From NCBI RefSeq assembly GCF_002113025.1, contig NZ_NEJH01000001.1, forward strand, positions 496,001-560,000: 64,000 bases of DNA. Reading direction: 5' to 3'. The DNA is from Pseudomonas sp. B28(2017) (lineage in GTDB: Bacteria > Pseudomonadota > Gammaproteobacteria > Pseudomonadales > Pseudomonadaceae). This document shows, piece by piece, positions 1 to 12,069 of the stretch; the stretch's first letter is position 1; each line of letters begins with the position of its first letter. The position numbers were made by a program, and so were the translations under genes. Below the pieces are notes generated by a model, which was given only the letters and a program-made list of their open reading frames with translations, was not told the origin of the DNA and made no database searches.

Positions 1-621
1 GTAGTCCATCAGCGGGAAAACGATGTTGAAATTACGCTCCTGCATCAGTTCGCGGCGGTGATGCAGCTCATGCAGCCGGCGCATCTGGCGGATCCACGGC
101 AACCGCGTAACCGGGTTGCGTGGCGGCAGGTGCTCGCAGGCATGAAACACTTCATAAGCCAGGTAACCGAGGACAAGAAGGCCGCCGACCAATCCGGCAA
201 CGTTCGTATCCAATTGCTTGAGCAGCCACCAGAGGGGCAGGGCGACGGCGAGGGTGTGCAGCACGATCAACCATGCCGGAAACAGAATCACCCGCCAGTC
301 GCGGGCGCTGTCGTAGGTCATGTGGCCGGGGGTGAAAAAACTGTGGTGGTCACCAGCGTGACGGGCATAAAACAGCCGGGCGAAACTCTTTTTATGATGC
401 CCCAGGTGGCGATGCACCATGTACACGCCGAAGTTGAACAACAGCAGCGTGGCTGGTACCGCCAGCCATTGTGCCGGCCGTACCTGATGTACGTTGCTCC
501 AGAAAATGCTGATCGCCAGTGCCCCGAACGCCAGGACAAAAGCACCGTGCAACCAGGGGTTGTAGAGCGGATGAATGGCGGCGCGGTAGCGGCTGCGGAA
601 TCCTTCGGTGGTCTGCCTCAC
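1..621 (-). CDS. Fatty acid hydroxylase / sterol desaturase family membrane protein (3' end outside window)
   Basis: The 207 visible residues carry the histidine clusters of the di-iron fatty acid hydroxylase superfamily: HRHLGHH (residues 70-76), HAGDHH (88-93), HACEH (160-164) and HELHHRR (184-190). Hydrophobic stretches at about 26-42, 52-69, 112-135 and 142-159 are probable membrane helices. The family oxidises lipid or sterol substrates in the membrane using two iron ions. The GTG at 621 is preceded by an AGG about ten bases upstream; an in-frame GTG at 630 is the alternative. The gene runs off the left edge, so the C-terminus is not seen. It lies about 105 bp downstream of the LysR gene on the same strand. 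The substrate cannot be told from sequence. Confidence 0.85.
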   Translation of the reverse strand, partial: MRQTTEGFRSRYRAAIHPLYNPWLHGAFVLAFGALAISIFWSNVHQVRPAQWLAVPATLLLFNFGVYMVHRHLGHHKKSFARLFYARHAGDHHSFFTPGHMTYDSARDWRVILFPAWLIVLHTLAVALPLWWLLKQLDTNVAGLVGGLLVLGYLAYEVFHACEHLPPRNPVTRLPWIRQMRRLHELHHRRELMQERNFNIVFPLMDY

Positions 622-726
622 TGCAATCACCTGTCGTTATTGTTATCTCTGCAGATTAGTCGATTCCAGCGTGGTGACTGGCCGAACCTTGAAGGCACAT
701 TGGCCATGATCCGGTGCAAACCGTTA

Positions 727-1590
727 TCAGGTCAGAGGGTCCCAGCGCTGTGACCAGTCTTCGTCGGAATCGATGACCTGGCGCAGCATTTCGAAGGCGT
801 GTTGCAGGGTTGGCGAGTCGCGATCGCGGGAGTAGACCAGGTAGGTCGGATAACTGAATTCCGGGGCCTTGGGCACCAGTTCCAGTACACCGCTTTCAAG
901 GTAACGCTGTACCACGCGGGTGCGGAAATAGCCGCTACCGCCGTTTTCGAGAATGTACTGCAAACCCAACGGACCAAGGTTGAAGGTCAGCGCAGCCTTG
1001 GCTTTCTCCGGCAGGGCCGCGTCATGCTGGCGGCGAAAGCCCGGACCCCAATCAATGTACACGTAAGGCTCGGGTCGTTCGACTGAACGCACGAGGATGA
1101 GTTTTTCTTCAAGAACCTGCTCGACCTGCAAGCGCGGCCAATACGCGGGCTGATACACCAGCGCGGCATCCAGTACGCCCAACTCCAGTTGGCGCAACAG
1201 GTTTTCGCCGTCACGGATTTCCATGCGCAAGGCGTGGCTGGGGATTTTTTCACGGATTTCACCGGCCCAACCGAGCATCAGCGGATTGCACAGGCTGACC
1301 TCGCCACCGATGTGCAGCACATCGCGATAACCCTCGGGCAACGGCAAGTCACGCCGCGCGGCTTCCCAGGTTTGCACAAGTTGATTGGCATAGATCACGA
1401 AGGCTTCACCGTTGGGCGTCAGGCGGGCTCCGGCACGATTGCGCACGAACAGGGTGCTGCCCAGTTGGCTCTCGAGTTTTTGCACTCGTGCAGTGATCGC
1501 GGTCTGGGTGACATGGAGCTTCTCGGCAGCCGCGGCCAGGCTGCCATGGCGGACGATTTCGAGGAAGGTGCGGGCGAGGTCGATGTCCAT
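727..1590 (-). CDS. LysR-family transcriptional regulator
   Basis: 287 residues, the usual LysR length. The N-terminal winged helix-turn-helix (about residues 1-60) has the family pattern GSLAAAAEKLHVTQTAIT followed by the dimerisation linker helix; the rest is the substrate-binding-like effector domain. The start is an ATG giving MDIDLARTFLEIV. It is transcribed towards the desaturase gene 105 bp downstream, which it may control, although LysR proteins more often act on divergent neighbours. The target and effector are unknown. Confidence 0.9.
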   Translation of the reverse strand: MDIDLARTFLEIVRHGSLAAAAEKLHVTQTAITARVQKLESQLGSTLFVRNRAGARLTPNGEAFVIYANQLVQTWEAARRDLPLPEGYRDVLHIGGEVSLCNPLMLGWAGEIREKIPSHALRMEIRDGENLLRQLELGVLDAALVYQPAYWPRLQVEQVLEEKLILVRSVERPEPYVYIDWGPGFRRQHDAALPEKAKAALTFNLGPLGLQYILENGGSGYFRTRVVQRYLESGVLELVPKAPEFSYPTYLVYSRDRDSPTLQHAFEMLRQVIDSDEDWSQRWDPLT

Positions 1591-1675
1591 GGGGCGGCCG
1601 GTGTGGTAAGTGCGGGCATTGTAAGAGCGGATACCTCATTGGCACCACTCGCCACAGGTCGGGATTCAAAATGAC

Positions 1676-1701
1676 GAATCCCGCCACGAGGGGCGGGATT
1701 C
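1676..1701 (-). terminator. Probable intrinsic terminator of the SCP2 gene
   Basis: A perfect 10-bp inverted repeat (GAATCCCGCC / GGCGGGATTC) with a 6-base loop lies about 40 bp past the SCP2 stop. Read on the minus strand it is followed by GTCATTTT, a short T-rich tail. Confidence 0.6.
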
Positions 1702-1743
1702 GTTTGCGGCCTTGCACGCTCCCGAAGATCGGGAACCGGGTGC

Positions 1744-2061
1744 TTAGGACGACGGGAACAGCTCGGACAGTTTCATGGCCAGCATCATGTCGCCTTCAGC
1801 GCGCAGTTTGCCGCCCATGAATGCTTGCATGCCGTCGGTTTCGCCGCTGACGATGCCTTTCAGGGTTTCGCCGTCCATCACCAGGGTCACCTGGGCGTCC
1901 GGGTTCTCGCCTTCCTGCAGGTCGCAGGTCTGGTCTTTGACGATCAGCGAGAAGTTCTTGGTGTCGTCGATGCGAAAACCGAAGACCAGGTCCAGGCCGG
2001 CAGCAGCGGCTGGGTTGAACTTGGCTTTCATTGCTTCTACGGCATCAGCTACGGAGGTCAT
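1744..2061 (-). CDS. SCP2 sterol-binding domain protein
   Basis: A 105-residue stand-alone SCP2 fold. The pattern includes NFSLIVKDQTCDLQ, a DAQVTLVMDGETLKGIVSG core and the C-terminal FMGGKLRAEGDMMLAMKLSELF helix region. SCP2 domains bind lipids or acyl-CoA in a hydrophobic tunnel; no catalytic residues are expected. AAGGA stands about seven bases before the ATG. It is a single-gene unit ended by the hairpin at 1676-1701. Its physiological ligand is unknown. Confidence 0.88.
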   Translation of the reverse strand: MTSVADAVEAMKAKFNPAAAAGLDLVFGFRIDDTKNFSLIVKDQTCDLQEGENPDAQVTLVMDGETLKGIVSGETDGMQAFMGGKLRAEGDMMLAMKLSELFPSS

Positions 2062-2125
2062 GGTTCGATCCTTTCTTGTCTAATAAGAGCGGGTTGATTA
2101 CAGCCAGGGTCACAATAGTCCGGAC

Positions 2126-2836
2126 TCAGCGAAACGTGATGAGTTCCGGGGTCTTCAACAGTTGCAGGTGCGCATGACTGTTGAAGGAAGCCAGGGTCAC
2201 CTCGCGACCACGAAACTTGAATTGGTTGAGCGAGGTGTTGACGATTTGCCAGTTCAATTCAAAGGCCTGCCGGGCAGGCATTTGCGTAATCAGGTGGAGC
2301 AGGGCGGTGATGGTGCCGCCGGACGTGAACACGGCGATTTTCTGGGTGTTGTCGGCCTGGTCGAGGATGCGATGCAAGCCGGCCTGTACCCGCTCGACAA
2401 ACCCCAGCCAGCTTTCCAGGCCCGGTGTGTCGTAGGTGCCGGCGAGCCAGCGTTCGATGATCAGGGCGAAGATACGCTGGAATTCACCACGGTTTTGCGC
2501 GGCGTTGCGCAAGATGTGCAACGCTTCGGGTTCGTCCGGCAGCATGGCCGGCAACAGTGCGCGGATCACCGCATCGGCGTCGAATTCGTTGAAGGCGGAG
2601 TCGGTTTCCAGCAGCGGCACCGGCAGGCCCACCGCGGCGAACTGTTCCAGCGTGCTGTTGGCCGTGTGCTGCTGGCGGCGCAAGTCTCCCGCCAGGCAGC
2701 GGTCGAAGCTGATCCCGAGTTCGGCCAGGTGCCGGCCAAGGATTTCAGCCTGACGAATGCCGGTCGGCGACAGGACGTCGTAGTCGTCTGCACCAAAGGA
2801 GGCCTGGCCATGTCGAATCAAATAGATGCTGCCCAC
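2126..2836 (-). CDS. Histidine phosphatase superfamily protein (phosphoglycerate mutase-like)
   Basis: The phosphoacceptor motif LIRHGQASFG stands directly after the start, as usual in this family. A second conserved region, VFTSGGTITALLH, is close to the C-terminus in place of the more common SHG motif. The start taken is the GTG at 2836 (VGSIYLIRHG), which puts the RHG motif near residue 7; a TTG at 2899 would add 21 residues unlike the family. The ribosome site for 2836 is weak, so the start is less certain than the gene. The product is a cytoplasmic phosphatase of about 236 residues with unknown substrate. Confidence 0.85.
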   Translation of the reverse strand: MGSIYLIRHGQASFGADDYDVLSPTGIRQAEILGRHLAELGISFDRCLAGDLRRQQHTANSTLEQFAAVGLPVPLLETDSAFNEFDADAVIRALLPAMLPDEPEALHILRNAAQNRGEFQRIFALIIERWLAGTYDTPGLESWLGFVERVQAGLHRILDQADNTQKIAVFTSGGTITALLHLITQMPARQAFELNWQIVNTSLNQFKFRGREVTLASFNSHAHLQLLKTPELITFR

Positions 2837-3037
2837 GTCCGCGTCATCCCGGTACGTTGAAGGTTTGGCGAGGTTATGAGGATGGCGGTGAGCTGTCAAT
2901 GAAAAAACATACGCTTGTTTGAAATGCTCGTTACAGGCCTGTTACCAGAGGTTACGCGACTGGTCGCAAGGCCGGCGCATGGGTATGCTGGAAGTATCCC
3001 GCGCGCGTTCGAGCCGTGCATCGTTTGAGGAGTCCCT

Positions 3038-4060
3038 GTGGAGTTTTTTTCCGAGTACGCCATTTTCCTGGCCAAGACCGTGACCCTGGTGATCGCCATT
3101 CTGGTGGTCCTGGCCAGTTTTGCGGCCTTGCGCAGCAAAGGGCGGCGCAAGTCGTCCGGCCAGTTGCAGGTCAGCAAGCTCAATGATTTCTACAAAGGAC
3201 TGCGCGAACGCCTGGAGCAAACCTTGCTCGACAAGGACCAGCTCAAGGCCCTGCGCAAGACCCAGGCTAAGACCGACAAGAAACAGAAGAAAAAAGCCGA
3301 GGCCAAACCCCGGGTGTTCGTGCTGGATTTCAATGGCGATATCAAGGCATCGGCCACCGAAAGCCTGCGCCACGAAATCACTGCCTTGCTGACCCTCGCC
3401 ACTGCGAAGGACGAAGTGGTGCTGCGCCTGGAAAGCGGCGGCGGCATGGTTCACAGCTACGGACTGGCTTCCTCGCAGCTGGCGCGCATCCGTGAAGCCG
3501 GCGTGCCCTTGACCGTGTGCATCGACAAGGTCGCTGCCAGCGGCGGCTACATGATGGCGTGCATCGGCCAGAAGATCATCAGTGCACCGTTCGCGATCCT
3601 CGGCTCGATTGGCGTGGTGGCGCAGTTGCCCAACGTCAATCGCTTGCTGAAAAAGCACGATATCGACTTCGAAGTGCTGACCGCCGGTGAGTACAAACGC
3701 ACCCTGACCGTGTTTGGCGAAAACACCGAGAAGGGACGGGAGAAGTTCCAGCAAGACCTGGACATCACCCATCAACTGTTCAAGAACTTCGTATCGCGCT
3801 ATCGCCCGCAACTGGCGATCGATGAAGTGGCCACCGGCGAAATCTGGCTCGGTGTTGCGGCGCTGGAAAAACACCTGGTTGACGAACTCAAGACCAGCGA
3901 TGAATACCTCGCCGAGCGCGCCAGGCAGTCCGAGCTTTATCACCTGCACTATGCCGAGCGCAAAAGCCTGCAGGAACGCATTGGCATGGCCGCCAGCGGT
4001 TCGGTCGACCGCCTGGTGCTGAACTGGTGGAGCCGTTTGACCCAGCAACGCTTCTGGTAA
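3038..4060 (+). CDS. sohB: SohB inner-membrane serine protease (peptidase S49)
   Basis: 340 residues. An N-terminal membrane anchor (about 7-30) is followed by a charged Lys-rich linker (about 75-90) and an S49 protease core. The nucleophile is the serine in AASGGYMMA (about residue 168) and the base is the lysine in TAGEYKRTLT (about 220), the Ser-Lys dyad of the SppA/SohB family. The GTG start at 3038 is preceded by AGGAG. SohB is thought to degrade membrane-associated peptides on the periplasmic side. The gene stands alone and is followed by the two-way terminator at 4083. Confidence 0.93.
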   Translation: MEFFSEYAIFLAKTVTLVIAILVVLASFAALRSKGRRKSSGQLQVSKLNDFYKGLRERLEQTLLDKDQLKALRKTQAKTDKKQKKKAEAKPRVFVLDFNGDIKASATESLRHEITALLTLATAKDEVVLRLESGGGMVHSYGLASSQLARIREAGVPLTVCIDKVAASGGYMMACIGQKIISAPFAILGSIGVVAQLPNVNRLLKKHDIDFEVLTAGEYKRTLTVFGENTEKGREKFQQDLDITHQLFKNFVSRYRPQLAIDEVATGEIWLGVAALEKHLVDELKTSDEYLAERARQSELYHLHYAERKSLQERIGMAASGSVDRLVLNWWSRLTQQRFW

Positions 4061-4082
4061 CGGTTCACGCCGGACACAAAAA

Positions 4083-4115
4083 AGCCCTGAGCCGGTTTCC
4101 GACTCAGGGCTTTTT
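4083..4115. terminator. Bidirectional intrinsic terminator
   Basis: A 9-bp stem AGCCCTGAG / CTCAGGGCT with an 11-base loop is flanked by A-run on the left and T-run on the right. It lies between the converging ends of sohB and the DUF934 gene and can serve both. Confidence 0.85.
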
Positions 4116-4133
4116 GTCGGGCTACGTACTTAC

Positions 4134-4628
4134 TTAGCGACGACGGAACAGCGGCAGCGGTTCGTCAGTGGCGGCCTGATAGGTCACCGAGAAGTCCTTG
4201 AGACCTTCCAACGCTTCATATGGATCTTTATCGGGGCGTACGGCAAACGCGTCGAATCCACAGCGATGCATGTAGAACAACTGGTCACGCAGCACGTCGC
4301 CAATGGCCCGCAATTCGCCCTTGAATCCATAACGGTCACGCAACAGGCGGGCATTGGAGTAGTTGCGGCCATCGGTAAAGGTCGGGAAGTTCAGGGCGAT
4401 GACCTGGAACTGCGCCACATCTTCACCGATTTCTTCGGCTTCTTCATCCGCGTCCAGCCAGATGCCCAGGCCACCGTCGCGGGCAAGGAGCATACGACTG
4501 TGTTCGCGCCACAGCTGCAACGGGACGATGTAGTCGTCGCAGTTGGTGATCCCGTCGATACTGAAATCCTTGGGCAGCAGGTGCCAGGTCTCGTCGACGA
4601 CCTCGTTGTTCTTAATTATTCGCTGCAT
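4134..4628 (-). CDS. DUF934 protein, sulfite reductase partner
   Basis: 164 residues from the ATG at 4628 (MQRIIKNNEVVDETWHLLP). The start lies inside the last codons of cysI, a 17-base overlap that indicates translational coupling. Conserved features are LPKDFSIDGIT, the LWREHSRML helix, FPTFTDGRNYSNARLLRDRYGF and LFYMHRCGFDAFAV. DUF934 proteins are regularly encoded next to sulfite reductase in proteobacteria and are presumed to assist assimilatory sulfate reduction; a biochemical activity is not established. Confidence 0.9.
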   Translation of the reverse strand: MQRIIKNNEVVDETWHLLPKDFSIDGITNCDDYIVPLQLWREHSRMLLARDGGLGIWLDADEEAEEIGEDVAQFQVIALNFPTFTDGRNYSNARLLRDRYGFKGELRAIGDVLRDQLFYMHRCGFDAFAVRPDKDPYEALEGLKDFSVTYQAATDEPLPLFRRR

Positions 4629-6270
4629 AGACGCGTTCCTTGAAGAGGTCGATGCCAATACGCTGGTAGGTGTCGATGAAACGCTCGTCTTCGGTACGTT
4701 GTTCGATGTACACGTCGATCAGCTTCTCGATCACGTCAGGCATGGCTTCCTGGGCGAAGGACGGGCCGAGGATCTTGCCCAGGCTGGCGTCGCGACTGGC
4801 GCTGCCGCCGAGGGAAACCTGGTAGAACTCTTCGCCTTTCTTGTCCACCCCGAGAATGCCGATGTGGCCGACGTGGTGGTGACCACAGGCGTTCATGCAA
4901 CCGGAGATGTTCAGGTCCAGTTCGCCGATGTCGAACAGGTAGTCCAGGTCGTCGAAACGGCGCTGGATCGATTCGGCGATCGGGATCGACTTGGCGTTGG
5001 CCAAGGAGCAGAAGTCACCACCCGGGCAGCAGATGATGTCGGTCAGCAAGCCGATGTTCGGTGTGGCGAAGCCTTGCTCGCGCAGCTCGCCCCACATGGC
5101 GAATAGCTTGTCCTGCTCGACGTCGGCCAGAATGATGTTCTGCTCGTGGGAGGTGCGCAGTTGACCGAAGCTGTAACGGTCGGCCAGGTCGGCTACGGCG
5201 TCGAGCTGCTTGTCGGTGATGTCGCCCGGTGCAACGCCGGTTGGCTTCAGGGACAAGGTCACGGCCACATAGCCCGGCTTCTTGTGGGTCAGGGTGTTGC
5301 GCGCGCGCCAGCGGGCGAAGCCCGGGTGCTGCCGGTCGAGTTCGGCCAGGGCGGCGGTCTGGTTCTCCAGAACCTTGTAGTCCGGGTCGACGAAGTGTTT
5401 GGCGACGCGCTGCACTTCGGCTTCGGTCAGTGTGGTCTGGCCACCGCGCAGGTGCTCCATTTCCTCATCGACTTTCTGCGCGAAGACTTCCGGCGTCAGC
5501 GCTTTGACCAGGATCTTGATCCGCGCCTTGTACTTGTTGTCGCGACGGCCGTAGCGGTTGTAGACCCGCAGGATGGCGTCGAGGTAGCTCAACAGGTCTT
5601 GCCATGGCAGGAATTCATTGATGAACGCACCCACCACCGGCGTACGGCCCAGGCCGCCGCCGACCAACACACGGAAGCCCAGTTCGCCAGCGGCGTTGTG
5701 CACGGGCTCAAGGCCGATGTCATGGACTTCGATGGCGGCGCGGTCGGAGGTCGAACCGTTGACGGCGATCTTGAATTTGCGCGGCAGGTAGGCAAATTCC
5801 GGGTGGAACGTGGTCCACTGGCGAACGATTTCGCACCATGGGCGCGGGTCGATCAGTTCGTCGGCGGCGACGCCGGCAAACTGGTCGGTGGTGACGTTGC
5901 GCAGGCAGTTGCCACTGGTCTGGATCGCGTGCATCTGCACGGTGGCCAGTTCAGCGAGAATGTCCGGAATGTCTTCCACGGCCGGCCAGTTGAACTGTAC
6001 GTTCTGCCGGGTACTGATGTGGGCGTAGCCCTTGTCGTAGTCGCGGGCAATCCTGGCCATCATTCGCACTTGGCGCGAAGTCAGTTGGCCGTAAGGCACA
6101 GCGACTCGCAACATAGGGGCGAAACGCTGGATATAAAGGCCATTTTGCAGGCGCAGGGGGCGGAATTCTTCTTCGCTCAGCTCGCCTGCCAGATAGCGTC
6201 GGGTCTGATCACGGAACTGCTTGACGCGGTCCTCGATGATCCGCTGATCGTATTCGTCGTATACGTACAT
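4612..6270 (-). CDS. cysI: Sulfite reductase hemoprotein (nitrite/sulfite reductase family)
   Basis: 552 residues from the ATG at 6270 (MYVYDEYDQRIIEDR); longer starts upstream have no family support. It catalyses six-electron reduction of sulfite to sulfide for cysteine synthesis. The siroheme/4Fe-4S cysteines are visible near the C-terminus as CPGGDFC (C-X5-C) and CMNAC (C-X3-C). The two ferrodoxin-like half domains are marked by YGQLTSRQVRMMARIARDY and STRQNVQFNW. It is the first gene of a two-gene operon with DUF934. A 290-bp upstream region separates it from the divergent small gene at 6564 and holds a dyad at 6394-6411. Confidence 0.94.
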   Translation of the reverse strand: MYVYDEYDQRIIEDRVKQFRDQTRRYLAGELSEEEFRPLRLQNGLYIQRFAPMLRVAVPYGQLTSRQVRMMARIARDYDKGYAHISTRQNVQFNWPAVEDIPDILAELATVQMHAIQTSGNCLRNVTTDQFAGVAADELIDPRPWCEIVRQWTTFHPEFAYLPRKFKIAVNGSTSDRAAIEVHDIGLEPVHNAAGELGFRVLVGGGLGRTPVVGAFINEFLPWQDLLSYLDAILRVYNRYGRRDNKYKARIKILVKALTPEVFAQKVDEEMEHLRGGQTTLTEAEVQRVAKHFVDPDYKVLENQTAALAELDRQHPGFARWRARNTLTHKKPGYVAVTLSLKPTGVAPGDITDKQLDAVADLADRYSFGQLRTSHEQNIILADVEQDKLFAMWGELREQGFATPNIGLLTDIICCPGGDFCSLANAKSIPIAESIQRRFDDLDYLFDIGELDLNISGCMNACGHHHVGHIGILGVDKKGEEFYQVSLGGSASRDASLGKILGPSFAQEAMPDVIEKLIDVYIEQRTEDERFIDTYQRIGIDLFKERVYAANN

Positions 6271-6393
6271 ATAAGTCCTGTTCTCAGGCTTGGGTCGCTC
6301 GGATACAGCTGCGTTTTTGTGCTTGCCGGAGTCCGATGGAGCCTCTGCAATTCTGCGCGCACGGCCGCGCACTCCCTTCGGAGCCGGGGCAAG

Positions 6394-6411
6394 ATAACAG
6401 TTTGCAGTTAT
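6394..6411. promoter_or_regulatory. ATAAC-N8-GTTAT dyad upstream of cysI, possible LysR-type (CysB) site
   Basis: An 18-bp dyad with 5-bp arms lies about 125 bp before the cysI start in an AT-rich stretch. CysB is the expected activator of cysI, but Pseudomonas CysB sites are loosely defined, so the protein assignment is inference from position. Confidence 0.35.
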
Positions 6412-6563
6412 GCGTAAAAGTGATGTTTGAGCATATGTAAAGAACCAAATCGCCTAATGAGAATCGTTGTTGCATAGACCCTGTTTGTGGTGCGGGCAAT
6501 CGTCGTCTTTACTCTGCTCGAGTCTTTCTGCAATCACCGATAAAACCGACAAGAGGCGATGCA

Positions 6564-6677
6564 ATGAGCAACCCAACCAAAGCACGGAAAAGCGATAGCA
6601 CCGTTGATGCCTGGGCAATCTTGTTCCTGATCATTCTGGTCGTGGGGACGGCGGTTTTCTGGGTCAGTCATCAGTAA
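6564..6677 (+). CDS. Small single-span membrane protein, 37 residues
   Basis: The ATG at 6564 has AAGAGG about eight bases upstream. The peptide is a polar basic N-terminus (MSNPTKARKSDSTVD) followed by one hydrophobic helix of about 19 residues ending in WVSHQ. The basic side before the helix predicts the N-terminus inside. It is followed by a hairpin at 6717-6740. Its family was not recognised. Coding is supported by the ribosome site, the helix and the terminator position, not by known homology. Confidence 0.6.
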   Translation: MSNPTKARKSDSTVDAWAILFLIILVVGTAVFWVSHQ

Positions 6678-6716
6678 ACGACCCCGTCCGGGCCCGGTTC
6701 CGACGATTGTCCGACA

Positions 6717-6740
6717 AAAAACGGATAAATCGCCGTTTTT
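6717..6740 (+). terminator. Intrinsic terminator after the small membrane protein gene
   Basis: Stem AAAAACGG / CCGTTTTT with the 8-base loop ATAAATCG, 40 bp past the stop at 6677. The T-rich right arm supplies the U-tract. It ends about 16 bp before a TATAAT for the next gene. Confidence 0.6.
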
Positions 6741-6756
6741 ACGGATGTTCGTTGGC

Positions 6757-6762
6757 TATAAT
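6757..6762 (+). promoter_or_regulatory. Sigma-70 type -10 box (TATAAT) for the binding-protein gene
   Basis: A perfect TATAAT stands 32 bp before the ATG at 6795. No good -35 box is seen 16-18 bp upstream, where the terminator stem lies. Confidence 0.45.
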
Positions 6763-6794
6763 GCGCGGCGAATTTCCGGGGGCTCGGACGACCA

Positions 6795-7880
6795 ATGTTG
6801 AAGTTTCTGTGTGGCGTATTACTGACGCTGGGCATGGTCGTGGGACCCTGTGCCCAGGCGGCGTCAGTGCTGTTCCTGAACCCGGGAACCCCCACGGAAG
6901 CTTTCTGGCTGAGTTACTCGCAGTTCATGCAGGCCGCGGCGACCGACCTGGGGATGGACTTGCGCATCCAGTATTCCGACCGAGTCTCCGAAAACACCAT
7001 CCGCCAGGCTCGTGAAGCCCTTCAGGGCTACCATCGTCCCGACTACCTGGTCTTCGTCAACGAGCAGTACATCGCCCCTGAAATCCTGCGGCTGGCCAAA
7101 GGCAGTGGTGTGAAGCTGTTCATGGTCAACAACGCCCTGACCCCGGATCAGATGAAGCTTGTCGGCGCACGACCTGACAAGTATCCCGATTTGCTCGGCA
7201 GCCTGGTGCCCAATGACGAGGAGGGCGGCTATCTGATGCTCAAGGAGCTGATCCGACAGCACGGCCCGGTAGCTCCCAGCCAGACCATCGATTTGCTGGC
7301 TTTTTCCGGTTTGAAAATCACCCCGTCCGCGCAGTTTCGCGAGAAAGGCATGCGGCGCGCCCTGGCCGAGCACCCCGAGGTGCGTTTGCGGCAGTTGGTA
7401 TACGGCGGTTGGACCCGGCAACGCGCCTACGAGCAGGCCAGGTTGTTGTTCAAACGCTACCCGCAGACGTCGCTGGTCTGGGCCGCGAATGACGAAATGG
7501 CGTTCGGCGTGATGCAGGCATATGTCGAGGCTGGAGGCGTGCCAGGCAAAGGCGTGTTGTTCGGCGCGATCAACAATTCACCCGCGGCGCTGCAGGCACT
7601 GCTGGACGGTCGCCTGAGTGTGTTGCTGGGCGGGCACTTTACCCTCGGTGGCTGGGCGCTGGTGCAATTGCATGACTACGATGAAGGGGTGGACATCAGC
7701 CAGTATGGTGGTCGTGACCGACAGGTTCCGTTGTTGCAACTGATTGATCGGGCACAGGCCCGGCGACTGCTGGCGATGGGCACCGCGCAGGACTTCGGCG
7801 TGGATTTCCACAAACTCTCGGCCAAGGGGCGTCCTGCGTCATGGCGTTACCCGTTCACCCTGCAAACCCTGATGCACTGA
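6795..7880 (+). CDS. Orphan periplasmic substrate-binding protein (sugar-type, LacI/RbsB fold)
   Basis: 361 residues with a signal peptide (MLKFLCGVLLTLGMVVGPCAQA, cleavage after AQA, about residue 22). The mature protein has two lobes typical of type-1 periplasmic binding proteins: FLNPGTPTEAFWLSYSQF opens the first lobe, then LVFVNEQYIAPEIL, LAFSGLKITPSAQFREKGM and VWAANDEMAFGVMQAY. No permease or ATPase gene is near, so it may deliver ligand to a distant transporter or to a sensor. The ligand is unknown. It is transcribed towards the convergent DUF2970 gene, with only six bases between stop codons. Confidence 0.8.
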   Translation: MLKFLCGVLLTLGMVVGPCAQAASVLFLNPGTPTEAFWLSYSQFMQAAATDLGMDLRIQYSDRVSENTIRQAREALQGYHRPDYLVFVNEQYIAPEILRLAKGSGVKLFMVNNALTPDQMKLVGARPDKYPDLLGSLVPNDEEGGYLMLKELIRQHGPVAPSQTIDLLAFSGLKITPSAQFREKGMRRALAEHPEVRLRQLVYGGWTRQRAYEQARLLFKRYPQTSLVWAANDEMAFGVMQAYVEAGGVPGKGVLFGAINNSPAALQALLDGRLSVLLGGHFTLGGWALVQLHDYDEGVDISQYGGRDRQVPLLQLIDRAQARRLLAMGTAQDFGVDFHKLSAKGRPASWRYPFTLQTLMH

Positions 7881-7886
7881 GTCGCC

Positions 7887-8105
7887 TCAAACCCCGGCCA
7901 GAAGCAGCACCAGCTTGACGATGCCGAGCAGCGTCAATGCAAACACCACCGTGAACCCAATCCCCAGAATCACGAAATGACTCGGCTTGCCGTGAGTGAA
8001 ATCACGGGCCCGGTTCTTCCCGCTCTGCACCCCGAAAGCGGCCGCCATGACGCTGTGCAGCATTTGCCAGAAGGTCGGCGGCTTGTTGTCGTCCGGATCG
8101 TCCAT
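7887..8105 (-). CDS. DUF2970 small membrane protein
   Basis: 72 residues. A conserved N-terminal segment (FWQMLHSVMAAAFGVQSGKNRARDF) is followed by one C-terminal membrane helix (about 45-69). This fits DUF2970, a family of short proteins of unknown function common in Pseudomonas. It lies just upstream of metH on the opposite side of a REP element, ending six bases from the convergent binding-protein gene. Confidence 0.85.
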   Translation of the reverse strand: MDDPDDNKPPTFWQMLHSVMAAAFGVQSGKNRARDFTHGKPSHFVILGIGFTVVFALTLLGIVKLVLLLAGV

Positions 8106-8168
8106 AAATCCCTCGCCACGAATGTGTGAGTCGTAAGCATAGACAATTCAGTTGTGCACAAGACAAAA

Positions 8169-8194
8169 GTGGGAGCGAGCAAGCCCGCTCCCAC
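8169..8194. repeat. REP element, single copy
   Basis: Palindrome with arms GTGGGAGCG and CGCTCCCAC around a short AGCAAGCC centre, in the gap between the DUF2970 start and the metH stop. Confidence 0.85.
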
Positions 8195-8202
8195 AGTACA
8201 GC

Positions 8203-11913
<3,711 letters not shown>

Positions 11914-11994
11914 TTGGACTACTCGGTAAGACCATGACGAAGGGCCGGGATGATAGCAAACCTGTGCGCTTTTAGAGCATGACTCGGTTTTGCA

Positions 11995-12007
11995 TGAATA
12001 TCGTTCA
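11995..12007. promoter_or_regulatory. MetR-type operator TGAA-N5-TTCA upstream of metH
   Basis: TGAATATCGTTCA matches the MetR recognition palindrome exactly and extends by one base pair each side (ATGAA/TTCAT). It stands 82-94 bp before metH, a normal distance for a LysR-type activator, and 63 bp before cti on the other strand. Confidence 0.6.
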
Positions 12008-12069
12008 TGTTGGCAGAGGTGACAGACCGGTAGAATCGCGGCGTTTTTTCAGGATTCGGGACCAGGGAC

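Noticed and set aside
6455..6471. Fur-box-like sequence TAATGAGAATCGTTGTT upstream of cysI
   Set aside because: It matches one core of the Fur consensus, but the flanks do not and cysI is not a typical Fur target. I could not weigh it further by eye.
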